From the NCBI GenBank assembly GCA_002347025.1, contig DEAE01000024.1, forward strand, positions 239,340-303,339: a DNA stretch of 64,000 nucleotides, given 5' to 3'. Source of the DNA: Acidobacteria bacterium UBA2990 (GTDB lineage Bacteria; Acidobacteriota; Vicinamibacteria; Vicinamibacterales; UBA8438). Made by a program: the position numbers and the translations under genes. The notes beneath the pieces were generated by a model. It made no database searches and had not been told where the DNA came from. It saw only the letters and a program-made list of their open reading frames with translations. Below are positions 17,391-27,400 of the stretch, one piece after another. Within the stretch, counting starts at the first letter, position 1. Each line of letters opens with the position of its first letter.

Positions 17391-17402
17391 TCGGTCGGTC
17401 CG
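17391..17402. repeat. Second copy of the TCGGTCGGTCCG motif
   Basis: This 12-base motif lies 85 bases before the cupredoxin start. The same 12 bases occur at 16506-16517, about 80 bases before ctaA. The preceding bases are also alike (ATGCT / ATGCTGT). Confidence 0.45.
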
Positions 17403-17477
17403 TGATTTCCTTCAACCGAGCAAACATACCCTCTCATTACTACCATACCGGGCAGAACCTGTAAACTCGGAGGTTCG

Positions 17478-18911
17478 TTATGGCGCTTGGTTGAGCCGCA
17501 ATTTCCGGGTGATTCGGTCTTCTATCCAGTGTGGATCCCACCATTCCGTAGGATTAACAGGCCAACCGTTCAGCAATGTGGCGAAATGGAGATGATCGCC
17601 CCCAGCTAGGCCGGTCATACCACTTCGGCCTAGTTCGTCGTCTGGTCCCACTGTGTCGCCGGTCTGAACCCCTATCGTGGAGAGGTGGGCATAAAGCGAC
17701 TGTAAACCAAGTCCATGATCGATAATTACGCAGTTCCCATAAATGCCGAGGTAGTCGGCCCAGACAACTCGCCCGGCCTGTGCGGCAAGAATCGGGACGT
17801 TGGCTGTTACTGCAAGGTCGAACCCAAGATGAACCTGCTGGTCAACATCACGCCCTTCGTAAATATACGTCCGGTGATCAGCGAAGCCTGATTCAACCTG
17901 AGAATTAGCTAGTTGTCGAAAAGGCCCGGTCCATAATCTTGTGTCAGCGGTATCTGCGGCAAGAGCTCTAATCCGTTCGGCATTGAGTCGACGAAGGCCC
18001 CCATTGATGGCCAAATATTTCTCCAGAGGTCCAGCGTCTGGTGGCATAGGCAGGGTTCGGAATTCGTTGCTTCGAGAAATAATTTCTGGAACTACTTTAT
18101 CGAGGAATCCGTCGCTAATGGGTATACGCGATCGTCGGAACTCCTTTGGAAAGACACGATAGTCAAAGTTGGCTTCTGCTTCATTACCGGCGGCGTCACG
18201 GGCATAGAGCCTTATTGGTTCGTTGAGCTCTTGATCGTGTAGAACAGCAAATAGTGCCACTCGAAGGGTCTCGTCGGTGCTGTCTACGCCGGCAGCCGTT
18301 GCAGGGTAGCCTTGGAAAAATCGATCTCCAACGAATACACCAGATTCAGCGTCCGGCGGTCTTATGTGGTAGACGACAAGCTCGGCGCCACCATGATTAA
18401 TGTAGTGGAACGAAGAGGCTACCGATAAGCGCGGCGGATCGAAGCGGGCCTCGAGGTCAAGTCGAGCTGTAGATTCTTGTTCTCGTAATCCGAATAGCAC
18501 AGAGCGTGATGCCCTGACAACGATAGATATCGGCCCGGGTGCTAGTTCAGGGTATAGCTCGCGTGTCAGATCCCCTATGACACGAATTCGCGTTTCGGTT
18601 TCTTGTGTGATGTTGGCCTGGGTTGAGTTGGAGAGAGTAAACAGTGGGTGGCTAATTCCATTTTGTTCGACAGTGCCTGTAGCAGAGGTCAGTAGTCCGT
18701 CGCCAGAGTCTATGCTGACTTCAAAATGAGAAGTGCCACCGATAAAACCAATCGGTTGGTGTATAGCGATTGTGGGCCCAGGAGAGTTACCGGCATTTAT
18801 GTACAAGCTGCCAGCAACGCCCAAGGAAACCAAAACGATAACCGCAACCACCAGACGAATCACCAGACCATTATAAAGCCGTGTTGTGGATTGACCATTC
18901 GGGAAGGCCAT
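17478..18911 (-). CDS. M23-family peptidase, membrane anchored
   Basis: A 477-aa envelope protein. One N-terminal membrane segment (about residues 16-36) anchors a long beta-rich region of about 290 residues, followed by an LytM/M23 zinc peptidase domain. The zinc motifs are intact: HLGFDLA (HxxxD) and GDHLHFATL (HxH), with DHGLGLQSLYAHLS between them. Family members cut peptidoglycan crosslinks or activate amidases. The N-terminal region resembles those of M23 proteins with Ig-like folds. It is divergent from tRNA-Glu with 36 bases between them. Confidence 0.85.
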   Translation of the reverse strand: MAFPNGQSTTRLYNGLVIRLVVAVIVLVSLGVAGSLYINAGNSPGPTIAIHQPIGFIGGTSHFEVSIDSGDGLLTSATGTVEQNGISHPLFTLSNSTQANITQETETRIRVIGDLTRELYPELAPGPISIVVRASRSVLFGLREQESTARLDLEARFDPPRLSVASSFHYINHGGAELVVYHIRPPDAESGVFVGDRFFQGYPATAAGVDSTDETLRVALFAVLHDQELNEPIRLYARDAAGNEAEANFDYRVFPKEFRRSRIPISDGFLDKVVPEIISRSNEFRTLPMPPDAGPLEKYLAINGGLRRLNAERIRALAADTADTRLWTGPFRQLANSQVESGFADHRTYIYEGRDVDQQVHLGFDLAVTANVPILAAQAGRVVWADYLGIYGNCVIIDHGLGLQSLYAHLSTIGVQTGDTVGPDDELGRSGMTGLAGGDHLHFATLLNGWPVNPTEWWDPHWIEDRITRKLRLNQAP

Positions 18912-18947
18912 TGATAGGATAAAAGCTGGTTCGTTTGCTATTCTTTT

Positions 18948-19022
18948 GGCGGTATCGTCTAGGGGTTAGGATACATGGTTCTCATCCATGAGACCGGGGT
19001 TCGATTCCCCGTACCGCTACCA
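18948..19022 (+). tRNA. tRNA-Glu(CTC)
   Basis: A 75-base cloverleaf with encoded CCA. The acceptor stem is GGCGGTA paired with TACCGCT (first pair G-T), followed by discriminator A and CCA at 19020-19022. The D-arm region starts TCGTCTAGGGG, typical of tRNA-Glu. The anticodon stem CATGG/CCATG holds loop TTCTCAT with anticodon CTC at 18981-18983. The T arm is CGGGG-TTCGATT-CCCCG. No integrase or repeated tRNA end is seen nearby. Confidence 0.95.
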
Positions 19023-19308
19023 TGCTCAGGACTCACACCTGATTGGCCTTGGCCTCGTTTTGGCGGTCTGGTCTTGGGTTTGTCCGAATTAATGAAAGAT
19101 TCCTCATTCCTCTAGGAAGACGATGCGTTGCTTTTCTTTAGGAAAGCGCCGGTTCAGAGACGTTCCTATCCACTATAGCTGTTGAATCGGCCGTCGCCCA
19201 TTACCTTACGGTTCAACTCCACAAAGGCCTATCATAAGTTGGTGCTGTGATAACACAAGCTGTCCTCTGGGGTAAATGTGTATGTTGTTCTGAGGTGAGG
19301 AGCGATTC

Positions 19309-20337
19309 TTGATTCACCGGATTCTGACGGTTGATGCACACGCCGCTGGGGAGCCACTCAGGCTTATCACAGGCGGATTCCCAGCTCCTGTGGGAGGTTC
19401 GATGCTTGAGAAGCGTGAGTGGGTGAGCGAGCACTGTGATTTTTACAGGAAAGCACTGCTTCGTGAACCGCGTGGTCACGCTGATATGTATGGGGCTGTG
19501 TTGACTACTCCGTGCAACGAAGAAGCTCATGCTGGGGTTATCTTCATGCACAACAGCGGCTACAGCACGATGTGCGGTCACGGGATTGTGGCAGTTTGTA
19601 CGATTGCTCTCGAGAGAGGGTTAATCGGTGTGACTGATTGGCAGGCAACGGTTGTATTGGAGTCACCTGCTGGTCTTGTTCGCGCTAGGGTCTCAGAAGG
19701 GAAGTCGAGCAATTCACAATCTGGCTTGCGCGTATCTGGTGTGACTTTCGAAAACGTGCCCTCTTTCGTCTACCGAGCCGGACTTTCGGTTACGCTCGCT
19801 GAACGCGTTGTCCCGGTAGATGTTGCTTTTGGAGGCGCCTTCTATGCGGTGGTTGACAGCGAAGCGGTAGGTATCCCACTACGCTCAGATTCGCTCGCTC
19901 GATTGCGTCAAGCCGGCATGAATATTGCTCGTGCTGTGGAGGCTTCGCTGCAGGTAATTCACCCTCTGTACCCAGCTATCAAAGGAATATATGGGACCGT
20001 GTTTACAGGTATGGCTGAAAGAGCTGATGCCGACTTACGGAACGTTACGGTCTTTGCTGGGCAACAGGTTGACCGCTCTCCCTGCGGTACGGGAACGGCG
20101 GCGGTCATGGCAGTGCTGGATGCCATGAGAGTGTTGGGTCCAGGCAATACATTTGTGCATGAGAGTCTTATAGGCACCAATTTCCGTGGTCGCGTCGTCC
20201 GCCGCGCAATGGTCGATGAATATGAGGCTATTGTTCCAGAGATTGAAGGTTCAGCGTGGATTACCGGCGAACATGTTTTCCTTCTCGATGATGATGATCC
20301 GTTTCGAGAGGGGTTCTTGCTTCAGGATTGCGGTTAA
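19309..20337 (+). CDS. Proline racemase-family enzyme (4-hydroxyproline epimerase or proline racemase)
   Basis: A 342-aa cofactor-independent epimerase. Both catalytic cysteines are present: Cys89 in MCGHGI and Cys259 in DRSPCGTGT. Because the second is Cys and not Thr, it should be a racemase or epimerase and not the related trans-3-hydroxyproline dehydratase. Substrate (proline or 4-hydroxyproline) cannot be settled from the sequence. The start is a TTG at 19309 with GAGGAG six bases upstream; no ATG occurs before residue 32, past the first beta strand (VDAHAAGEPLR). It converges on ggt with 3 bases between stops. Confidence 0.85.
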   Translation: MIHRILTVDAHAAGEPLRLITGGFPAPVGGSMLEKREWVSEHCDFYRKALLREPRGHADMYGAVLTTPCNEEAHAGVIFMHNSGYSTMCGHGIVAVCTIALERGLIGVTDWQATVVLESPAGLVRARVSEGKSSNSQSGLRVSGVTFENVPSFVYRAGLSVTLAERVVPVDVAFGGAFYAVVDSEAVGIPLRSDSLARLRQAGMNIARAVEASLQVIHPLYPAIKGIYGTVFTGMAERADADLRNVTVFAGQQVDRSPCGTGTAAVMAVLDAMRVLGPGNTFVHESLIGTNFRGRVVRRAMVDEYEAIVPEIEGSAWITGEHVFLLDDDDPFREGFLLQDCG

Positions 20338-20340
20338 GGT

Positions 20341-21960
20341 TCAGCACCCGATTGCTAGTCCGTCCTTCCTCGAGTCGGATGCACCTAGGAGGACCCTGCT
20401 CTCAGGGTCGATCATCACGGCTTGGAATCCGCCGAATCCCAGGCCCTCAACGATACGGTGCCCTCGGCTTTCTAAGGTTGCTGCGGTAGTTTGGGTGATC
20501 CCGGCTTCGAGGGCGATACCCTGAGGGTCGTACCGAGCGCGTGGTGAGTCGCCGGCTTCTTGTAGATTCATCTTAAAACAGAGCAAGTTCAGCAACACTT
20601 GCAAGTGTCCCTGAGGCTGCATGTCGCCACCCATGACGCCAAAGGCCAGCCACGGTCTTCCCTGCCGGAAGGCCATTGCAGGCGCGAGGGTGTGAAGTGG
20701 GCGTTTGTGTGGTGCTAGGTGATTTGGGTGGGAGGGATCGGCGGAGAAAAGGCTCCCTCGATTGTGAAGAATGATACCAGTGTCACCTGCGACGATACCT
20801 GCGCCGAAGCCGGCGTAAAGTGACTGAATAAGAGAAATCAGATTGCCTTCAGCGTCGGCGGCAGCAAGATAAACTGTGTCACCGGTCCCCCGCGGAAAAT
20901 TGAAGTGGGCTAGGGGTGATTTTGCGGTGTGCTTATGCCCGATGTCATCCCTGCGGGCTCGACTGTAATCTAGCGAGATAAGTTGCTGAAGCGTCTCGTC
21001 GGGTACAAAGGCCGAGTCTGCGAGGTGTGCGTCCCGGTCGGCAAATGCCACGGCAAGGGCTTCCATGACTAAATGTAGGTAATCAGGTGAGTTATGACCC
21101 AGCTTAATCAGGTCGTCGTTTCTAAGGATGTTCAAGGCTTCGAGTGCGACGAATCCTTGGGTATTTGGTGGGAGTTCGAGTAGCTCTACATCTTTATAGG
21201 TGGTCCGAATTGGTTCGACCCACTCGGACTGATGATCGGCTAGGTCGGACGAGCTGAGCCATCCTCCTCGTCGATAAGCGTCTCTGGCTATCTCTTCCGC
21301 GATCTTGCCTCGGTAGAATGCATTGCTTCCGTCGGTGGCAATTATCTCTAGGCTTGTTGCCAGTGCTGGGCAGCGAAAGATAGTGCCCGGTTCAGGGGGT
21401 AGTCCTTGTGGCAGCCAGACGGCAGCGGTTGTTGGATCTTCCGCTAGTTTTTGGACTTCGTTTTCCCATTGGCGGGCTACTACTTCCGAAACAGGAAATC
21501 CGTTTCTTGCATGGTTGATAGCTGGAACTAGCGCCTGTTCTAGCGAGATGGTGCCATGTTCGTTGAGCAGTTGTGACCAACCGTCGACAGCGCCTGGCAC
21601 AGTCACAGCCAGTATTCCGTGTTCCGGTAGCGATGTGTGCCCTTGGGCCTGTAATTGGTCAAGAGTGGCTCTTGATGGGGAACGGCCGCTGGCGTTCAAT
21701 CCGCGAGTTAGGCCTGTAGCTGCATTATGGACAATTGCGAATAAGTCGCCGCCAATGCCGGTCATTGTCGGCTCAACCACTGCTAGAACCCCTGCTGCTG
21801 CTACTGCTGCATCTATGGCGTTCCCACCATGGCTGAGTACATCGAGGCCGGCGGCTGAGGCTAGTGGCTGACTGGTAGCTATCATCCCCAGTCGGCCCAT
21901 TGCGACAGAGCGTGTTCCTCGAGACAGTGTGCTAGGCACTCCGGGTAGTGAATACTTCAT
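20341..21960 (-). CDS. ggt: Gamma-glutamyltransferase family protein
   Basis: Ntn-hydrolase of 539 aa that cleaves or transfers gamma-glutamyl groups, or acts as a related acylase. It is made as a precursor and cut before the nucleophile Thr, here in GDTVYLAAAD, the equivalent of the TTHYSVVD motif of E. coli Ggt. FGAGIVAGDTGIILHNRG follows as expected. The N terminus (SHGGNAIDAAVAAAG, GIGGDLFA) is standard. There is no signal peptide, so it is likely cytoplasmic, unlike E. coli Ggt. ATG 21960 chosen over a TTG ten codons upstream. Confidence 0.88.
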   Translation of the reverse strand: MKYSLPGVPSTLSRGTRSVAMGRLGMIATSQPLASAAGLDVLSHGGNAIDAAVAAAGVLAVVEPTMTGIGGDLFAIVHNAATGLTRGLNASGRSPSRATLDQLQAQGHTSLPEHGILAVTVPGAVDGWSQLLNEHGTISLEQALVPAINHARNGFPVSEVVARQWENEVQKLAEDPTTAAVWLPQGLPPEPGTIFRCPALATSLEIIATDGSNAFYRGKIAEEIARDAYRRGGWLSSSDLADHQSEWVEPIRTTYKDVELLELPPNTQGFVALEALNILRNDDLIKLGHNSPDYLHLVMEALAVAFADRDAHLADSAFVPDETLQQLISLDYSRARRDDIGHKHTAKSPLAHFNFPRGTGDTVYLAAADAEGNLISLIQSLYAGFGAGIVAGDTGIILHNRGSLFSADPSHPNHLAPHKRPLHTLAPAMAFRQGRPWLAFGVMGGDMQPQGHLQVLLNLLCFKMNLQEAGDSPRARYDPQGIALEAGITQTTAATLESRGHRIVEGLGFGGFQAVMIDPESRVLLGASDSRKDGLAIGC

Positions 21961-22447
21961 CGATTCTTGGACCTGTTCCGCCACAATCAAGAAACGTTTG
22001 AGGCTACCGTGGGGCTGCGATCGGGTAAGTCAGTTTGTTCTCTAATATTGGGTGTTGAAGGCTTTCACTAGAAGCTTGCATTGATCTCAGTGCTGGGTAT
22101 TTCGGTACCATGATGTTCCTCTGCAGCTTCTGGTAGTGGGAAATGTCGACGGTGTGCTTGTGGTTGGATGAGCCAAAGTGTCCCTTTTTTTTAGCAGGAC
22201 CTTCGATTGGCAGAGGTTCAGACCTGCTCGATGTCTGCAGGGAATTGTTGCATTTTTGATGCGATGTCAAGGACTGAAAAACAGTTGCTCGAATCGTTCA
22301 TCGAACACCTTTGCTTGAGGATTATGGTTTCAAACATTGTGTCGGTTGCGAATCGGAGACATGGGTAGCACAAAGCAAGAGACTCATAACATGCGTTGTG
22401 CAGGTGCTGGAAGGGAACCAAGATCTGCAAAATAACGGGTTGCTAGT
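21961..22447. other. 487-base gap between ggt and the VWA gene
   Basis: Both flanking genes read leftward. The gap contains an eight-T run near 22182 and two overlapping minus-strand ORFs (22004-22270, 22218-22430) with no ribosome site and no recognisable product. I see no RNA gene. Confidence 0.4.
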
Positions 22448-23356
22448 TCACGGTCCATCTGGTGCGGTGTAGGTTCGCCGAGCCCGAGCCGCTACACCTC
22501 GTTGTTTAACCTTGACTTCGAGTTCATGCAACTTGCCGTCTCGGATGTCTGGGGCGAAGCCGAGGACATACTGGCTGTGGAGTTCTTGGGCGACACGGGT
22601 GAATGTTGAGCCTAGTTCGTCGGAGTCCTTTAATTCAAAATAGCCTCCGCCGGTTTCTTCCGCAAACGTTTTGAGTCGCCCGTCTGGTCGGCTACGGACT
22701 CGGCGTAGGCCGTTGAAATAGTCGCTTTCGAGGCCGATTGTGTAGATCATCACATCTTCGGTTCGAGCCATTGTCAATACTTCCCGCCACCCGATCTCGT
22801 GTTGAGTGTCCTCGCCATCGGTAAACACCAAGACTACCTTGCGCCCTTCAACGCCTCGCAGCGATTCGATGCTGGCGCCAATGGCGTCGTATAGCCTGGT
22901 CGGGTTACCGAACTGGAGGCTGTCGAGCTCACGGATCAAAGTGTCTCGATCACCGGTGAAGTCCGATTCTGGGAGTATCTGAATCTTGTCGTTAAAAGCA
23001 CCAACTTTGCCTCGGTCGTCTGGCAACATCCGGATGATGAACTGCTCGGCCCCGGCTAGGAGTAGATCCAGGCTAGGGGTCATACTGGCGCTGGTGTCCA
23101 GCATCACTACGACAGTGATCGGACGGATCGCGTTTTCAAAAAGGATGATTTCCTGATCATGCCCTTCATCTATGATCTGGAAGTCTTCCTGTAGTAGATC
23201 TGGAACCAAGCGACCGTTTCGATCGGTAGCTGTGATATAGACGTCAACCAATTCTGTGCCCGATCGGAAAACGGGTACACCCGCTTGCTGGGCGAGCAGC
23301 ATGCCTCCCCAGACCCAAGGTAGAACGACAATTACCAAGAACTTTGGTTTAGCCAT
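22448..23356 (-). CDS. Exported VWFA-related (acidobacterial type) protein
   Basis: A 302-aa secreted protein. A signal peptide (to about residue 22, LLAQQ) is followed by the preamble FRSGTELVDVYITATDRNGRLVPDL that precedes the VWA fold in the acidobacterial VWFA-related family. The MIDAS metal site is DTSASM, with LYDAIGASIESLRG and VLVFTDGEDT supplying the other parts. Function is unknown; the fold suggests metal-dependent protein binding outside the cell membrane. This family is the best single clue to the phylum of the source organism. Confidence 0.8.
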   Translation of the reverse strand: MAKPKFLVIVVLPWVWGGMLLAQQAGVPVFRSGTELVDVYITATDRNGRLVPDLLQEDFQIIDEGHDQEIILFENAIRPITVVVMLDTSASMTPSLDLLLAGAEQFIIRMLPDDRGKVGAFNDKIQILPESDFTGDRDTLIRELDSLQFGNPTRLYDAIGASIESLRGVEGRKVVLVFTDGEDTQHEIGWREVLTMARTEDVMIYTIGLESDYFNGLRRVRSRPDGRLKTFAEETGGGYFELKDSDELGSTFTRVAQELHSQYVLGFAPDIRDGKLHELEVKVKQRGVAARARRTYTAPDGP

Positions 23357-23506
23357 GCTCCGAGCTTAGCAAGCTTCTTTCATCTGATGCAATGCGTTGG
23401 TGGGGCTAGTTCTGCGCGGCCCCTCCGCTTGTGGTTCTAAAGGGGTTTCACTGGAATCCGTGATCAAAGGTCGCGCCGTGAATGAACAGATCACTGCGGT
23501 TGACTC

Positions 23507-23532
23507 CATGTATATCTACATATAGATTCATG
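23507..23532. promoter_or_regulatory. Palindrome over the start of the SahR-like gene
   Basis: CATG-TAT-ATCTA-CATA-TAGAT-T-CATG is an interrupted inverted repeat (ATCTA/TAGAT inside CATG/CATG), AT-rich and unlike its surroundings. Its last three bases are the start codon at 23530. It is a candidate operator for autorepression of the regulator-metH operon. Confidence 0.5.
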
Positions 23533-24486
23533 GATGTGAGGGGTGCTAGCCTGCTGTTCCGTCTTTTGGGCGATGAGGCTCGCCTGAGGCTCTTGAGGTT
23601 GCTCACTAGGGAGCGGCTCAATGTGAAGGAACTTACCTCAGTGCTGGGAATTGCCCAGTCGGGTGTTTCTCGACATGTCGGTCTACTGCGTGAGGCCGGA
23701 CTTGTGACTGAAGAGCGGGTAGGTGGGTTTACCTTCCTTCGTGCTAAACCAGATGAATCAGACCCGCGTTTGGGTCCAGTCTGGATGTTGTTGCTTACCC
23801 ATTTTGAGGATGCTCGGCGGGACGGGATAGTGCGAGGTGATGAGACTCGCCTGCGCAGGATTTTACGGCAACGGAAAGAGAATACTGAGTCCCATCACGG
23901 GATCGATGGTGACAGGGTGCGCCAATTGGTGCCAGGGCGTAGCTGGGAAGCTTGGTCTAGGGGACTCGGGTTGTTGTTGCCGTCTCTAACAGTGGCTGAT
24001 CTGGGTTGCGGCGATGGCCACCTGACATTGGAGGTGGCTCGCTGGGCTGGTCGGGTCATTGCGGTAGATCAATCGCGACCAGTCTTGGACAAAGCTCTGG
24101 CCCTTGCTGCGAGCCAGCAGGTTGCCAATGTGGAGTGGCGTTTGGGAGATATTGAAAAATTACCAATTGATGATGGTGTAGCTGATGTGGCGCTACTCTC
24201 TCAGGCTTTACATCATGCCCGTGACCCGTGTAAGGCATTGGAGGAGGCCGTGCGTGTGGTGTCTGACAACGGCCGAGTGCTCGTGCTTGAGTTGGAGCCT
24301 CACGAGGCGGCGTGGACTCGCGATCAACTGGGGGATCGGTGGCTCGGATTCAGTTCTCAAAAGTTGGCCGAGCTAATGGTTGAGGCCGGACTGAGGGATC
24401 TATTGGTCCGTTCAGTGACTGACAGCCACGAAGATAACCCATTCGCCGTGGTGGCGGCTGTGGGCACTAAACGGGAAAGAGTATGA
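23530..24486 (+). CDS. ArsR-family regulator fused to SAM methyltransferase domain (SahR-like)
   Basis: A 318-aa protein. Residues 1-85 are an ArsR winged helix (LLGDEARLRLLRLL, then VKELTSVLGIAQSGVSRHVGLLREAGLV as the recognition region). Residues about 140-318 are a class I methyltransferase fold with VADLGCGDGHLTLEVA as the SAM/SAH-binding loop and AVDQS at the end of strand 2. SahR of Proteobacteria has the same build and represses methionine-cycle genes in response to S-adenosylhomocysteine. Here the gene overlaps metH by 4 bases (ATGA), which supports that role. The ATG lies in the palindrome and has no ribosome site, so a leaderless message is possible. Confidence 0.8.
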   Translation: MDVRGASLLFRLLGDEARLRLLRLLTRERLNVKELTSVLGIAQSGVSRHVGLLREAGLVTEERVGGFTFLRAKPDESDPRLGPVWMLLLTHFEDARRDGIVRGDETRLRRILRQRKENTESHHGIDGDRVRQLVPGRSWEAWSRGLGLLLPSLTVADLGCGDGHLTLEVARWAGRVIAVDQSRPVLDKALALAASQQVANVEWRLGDIEKLPIDDGVADVALLSQALHHARDPCKALEEAVRVVSDNGRVLVLELEPHEAAWTRDQLGDRWLGFSSQKLAELMVEAGLRDLLVRSVTDSHEDNPFAVVAAVGTKRERV

Positions 24487-27400
24487 CAGACGCGCGAATT
24501 TTGAGAAACGAGACCGACTACAGTTCAGGCAGTGAGACCGTGCGGGACAGGATTGAAAGCCTGCTCAGCGAACGCGTTCTAGTGATGGACGGCGCTATGG
24601 GTACCATGATCCAGCGGTGCGCGCTTGATGAGGCGGCATTTCGAGGAGATCGTTTCGCGGGGCACCCTTGTGAACTCAAGGGTAATAATGACCTGCTGGT
24701 ATTGACTCAGCCAGATGTAATCCAAGGCATACATGAAGCGTATCTTGAGGCTGGTAGCGACATTATCGAAACGAATACGTTTAACGGTACAGCTATCGCC
24801 CAGTCTGATTATGCCCTTGAGTCAATTGCCTATGAGCTCAATGTGGCGGCAGCTCAACTGGCTAAAGCGGAAGCTAGGAAATGGAGCGCTAGGACTCCCG
24901 ACCGCCCTAGGTTTGTGGCTGGTGCTATCGGACCCACGAATCGAACCCTTTCCATTTCTCCAGATGTCAACGATCCGGCCTTTCGTGCGAGTACCTTCGA
25001 CGCGATGCGGAACGCCTACTCAGACCAGGTCCGTGGATTGGTCGATGGTGGCTGCGACTTACTACTGGTTGAGACCGTGTTCGACACTCTCAACGCTAAG
25101 GCGGCGTTAGTAGCAATACAAGATCTGTTTGACGAGAGAGGCCTTAAGTTGCCACTGATGCTGTCAGTGACCATCACTGATCGTAGCGGGCGAACGTTGT
25201 CTGGTCAGACTATTGATGCGTTCTATGTGTCGATTGCTCATGTAAAGCCGTTGAGCGTGGGGATCAACTGTGCCCTTGGGGCTCGGGACATGCGGCCTTA
25301 TCTAACTGAGTTGGCCAGCATTGCTGAATGCTACGTCAGTTGTTACCCGAACGCCGGGTTGCCGAACGCTTTTGGTGAATACGACGAGCAACCGACTCAA
25401 ACAGCCTCTCTGCTTCGAGAGCTTGTAGCGAGCGGCTTAGTCAACATTCTGGGAGGGTGTTGCGGCACAACACCAGATCACATTCGCGCGATTGCTGCGA
25501 TGGTTGGTTCAGTCTCTCCCCGTAGACTAACGGGCGATTCCTCACATTCTACCCGCTTGAGTGGGCTCGAAGCACTGAATGTTGGGCCTGACAGTAATTT
25601 CCTGATGGTGGGCGAAAGGACCAATGTCACTGGTTCTACCAAGTTTGCCAAGCTAATAAAGTCGGACGACTTTACGACGGCTACTGAAGTGGCGCTTGAC
25701 CAGGTTCGAGGTGGTGCAAATCTTATCGACGTCAATATGGATGAGGCGTTGCTCGACTCCGAAGGGGCGATGACTCGGTTTCTCAATCTCATTGCTACCG
25801 AGCCGGAGATCGCGAGGGTGCCAGTGATGATCGACAGTTCGAAATGGTCGGTCATTGAGGCTGGACTGAAGTGCGTTCAAGGCAAGCCGGTTGTTAACTC
25901 GATAAGCTTGAAAGAAGGTGAATCCGATTTCTTGGATAAGGCTAGCACCATCAGGCGTTACGGTGCGGCGGTAGTAGTGATGGCATTCGACGAGGCCGGA
26001 CAAGCTGACACGGTCGAGCGTAAGGTAGAGATTTGTCAACGAGCATATCGGCTTCTTGTTGACCGAGTAGGATTCAAAGCAAGCGACATTATTTTTGATC
26101 CTAATATCCTTGCGATCGCTACAGGTCTCGAAGAGCACAACAACTATGCAGTCAACTTTATCGAAGCCATTCGGACCATCAAGGAAGTTTGCCCGGGAAC
26201 GCTGGTTAGCGGGGGCGTGAGCAATTTATCCTTCTCATTCAGGGGTAATAACGTCATTCGAGAGGCTATTCATTCGGCGTTCCTCTACCATGCCATTAAG
26301 GCCGGTATGGATCTTGGAATTGTCAACGCAGGTCAACTCATCCTCTACGAGGACATCTCGCCAAATTTGCTCACGCATGTCGAGGACATCATTTTTAATC
26401 GCCGACCGGAAGCTACGGAAAGGCTGGTGCAACTCGCCGGGACCATCAAAGGTAGTGGGTCGAAGCGACAAATTGATTTAAGTTGGCGTGAAGGAGATGT
26501 TGCTCAGCGGCTATCTCACGCTTTGGTACATGGGGTTGTTGACTACATTGAAGCCGATGTGGAAGAAGCCCGTCAGGTTCTTGATCGGCCACTCGATGTG
26601 ATCGAAGGCCCTCTTATGGATGGGATGAAGATCGTTGGAGACTTGTTCGGTGATGGCAAGATGTTTCTGCCACAGGTGGTCAAGAGTGCTCGAGTCATGA
26701 AGAAGGCCGTGGCCTACCTAGAACCCTATATGGATCAAGATCAGGCCAACGGTGGTATGGCGAAGATGTCACAAGGCAGGTTAGTGTTGGCGACCGTCAA
26801 GGGGGATGTGCACGACATTGGTAAGAACATCGTAGCGGTAGTGCTGCGGTGCAACGGCTATGAGGTGCTTGACCTCGGAGTGATGGTGCACTGCGACACG
26901 ATTCTTCAGACTGCTATTGACGAAAATGCAGATCTGGTCGGTTTGAGTGGACTTATTACGCCGTCCCTTGATGAGATGGTATTTGTGGCAAAAGAGATGC
27001 AAGAGCGTGGCGTTGAGTTGCCCTTGCTAATCGGTGGAGCTACGACAAGTCGCCAGCATACAGCCGTGAAGATCGCGCCAGTATATGAGAAGAGTACAGT
27101 GCATGTAGCCGATGCCTCTCGGGTCATCGATGTAGTGTCTAATCTACTCCAGCCTGAGCGACGAGCCAGTTTTGACCGTTCTAATCGAGAAGCGCAGGAC
27201 GTGTTGAGAGCCCAGTACGAGACTCGCCAAAGCAAGCCTTTGCGGTCCTATGATTCAGCGTGCGAGAATCGTTTCGATGATGACTGGGATTCGGTGCACT
27301 TGCCCACCCCGAGCCAGCTTGGTCGGCAAACGTTCGATTCAATAGACCTAGACAAAGTTATTCCTTTGATAGATTGGACGTTCTTTTTTTCAGCTTGGGA

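Noticed and set aside
18948..19022. tRNA-Glu as an attachment site of an island
   Set aside because: No integrase, no repeat of the tRNA 3' end and only ordinary genes on both sides.
22004..22430. Two overlapping minus-strand ORFs between ggt and the VWA gene
   Set aside because: No ribosome sites, low-complexity composition and no recognisable motif.
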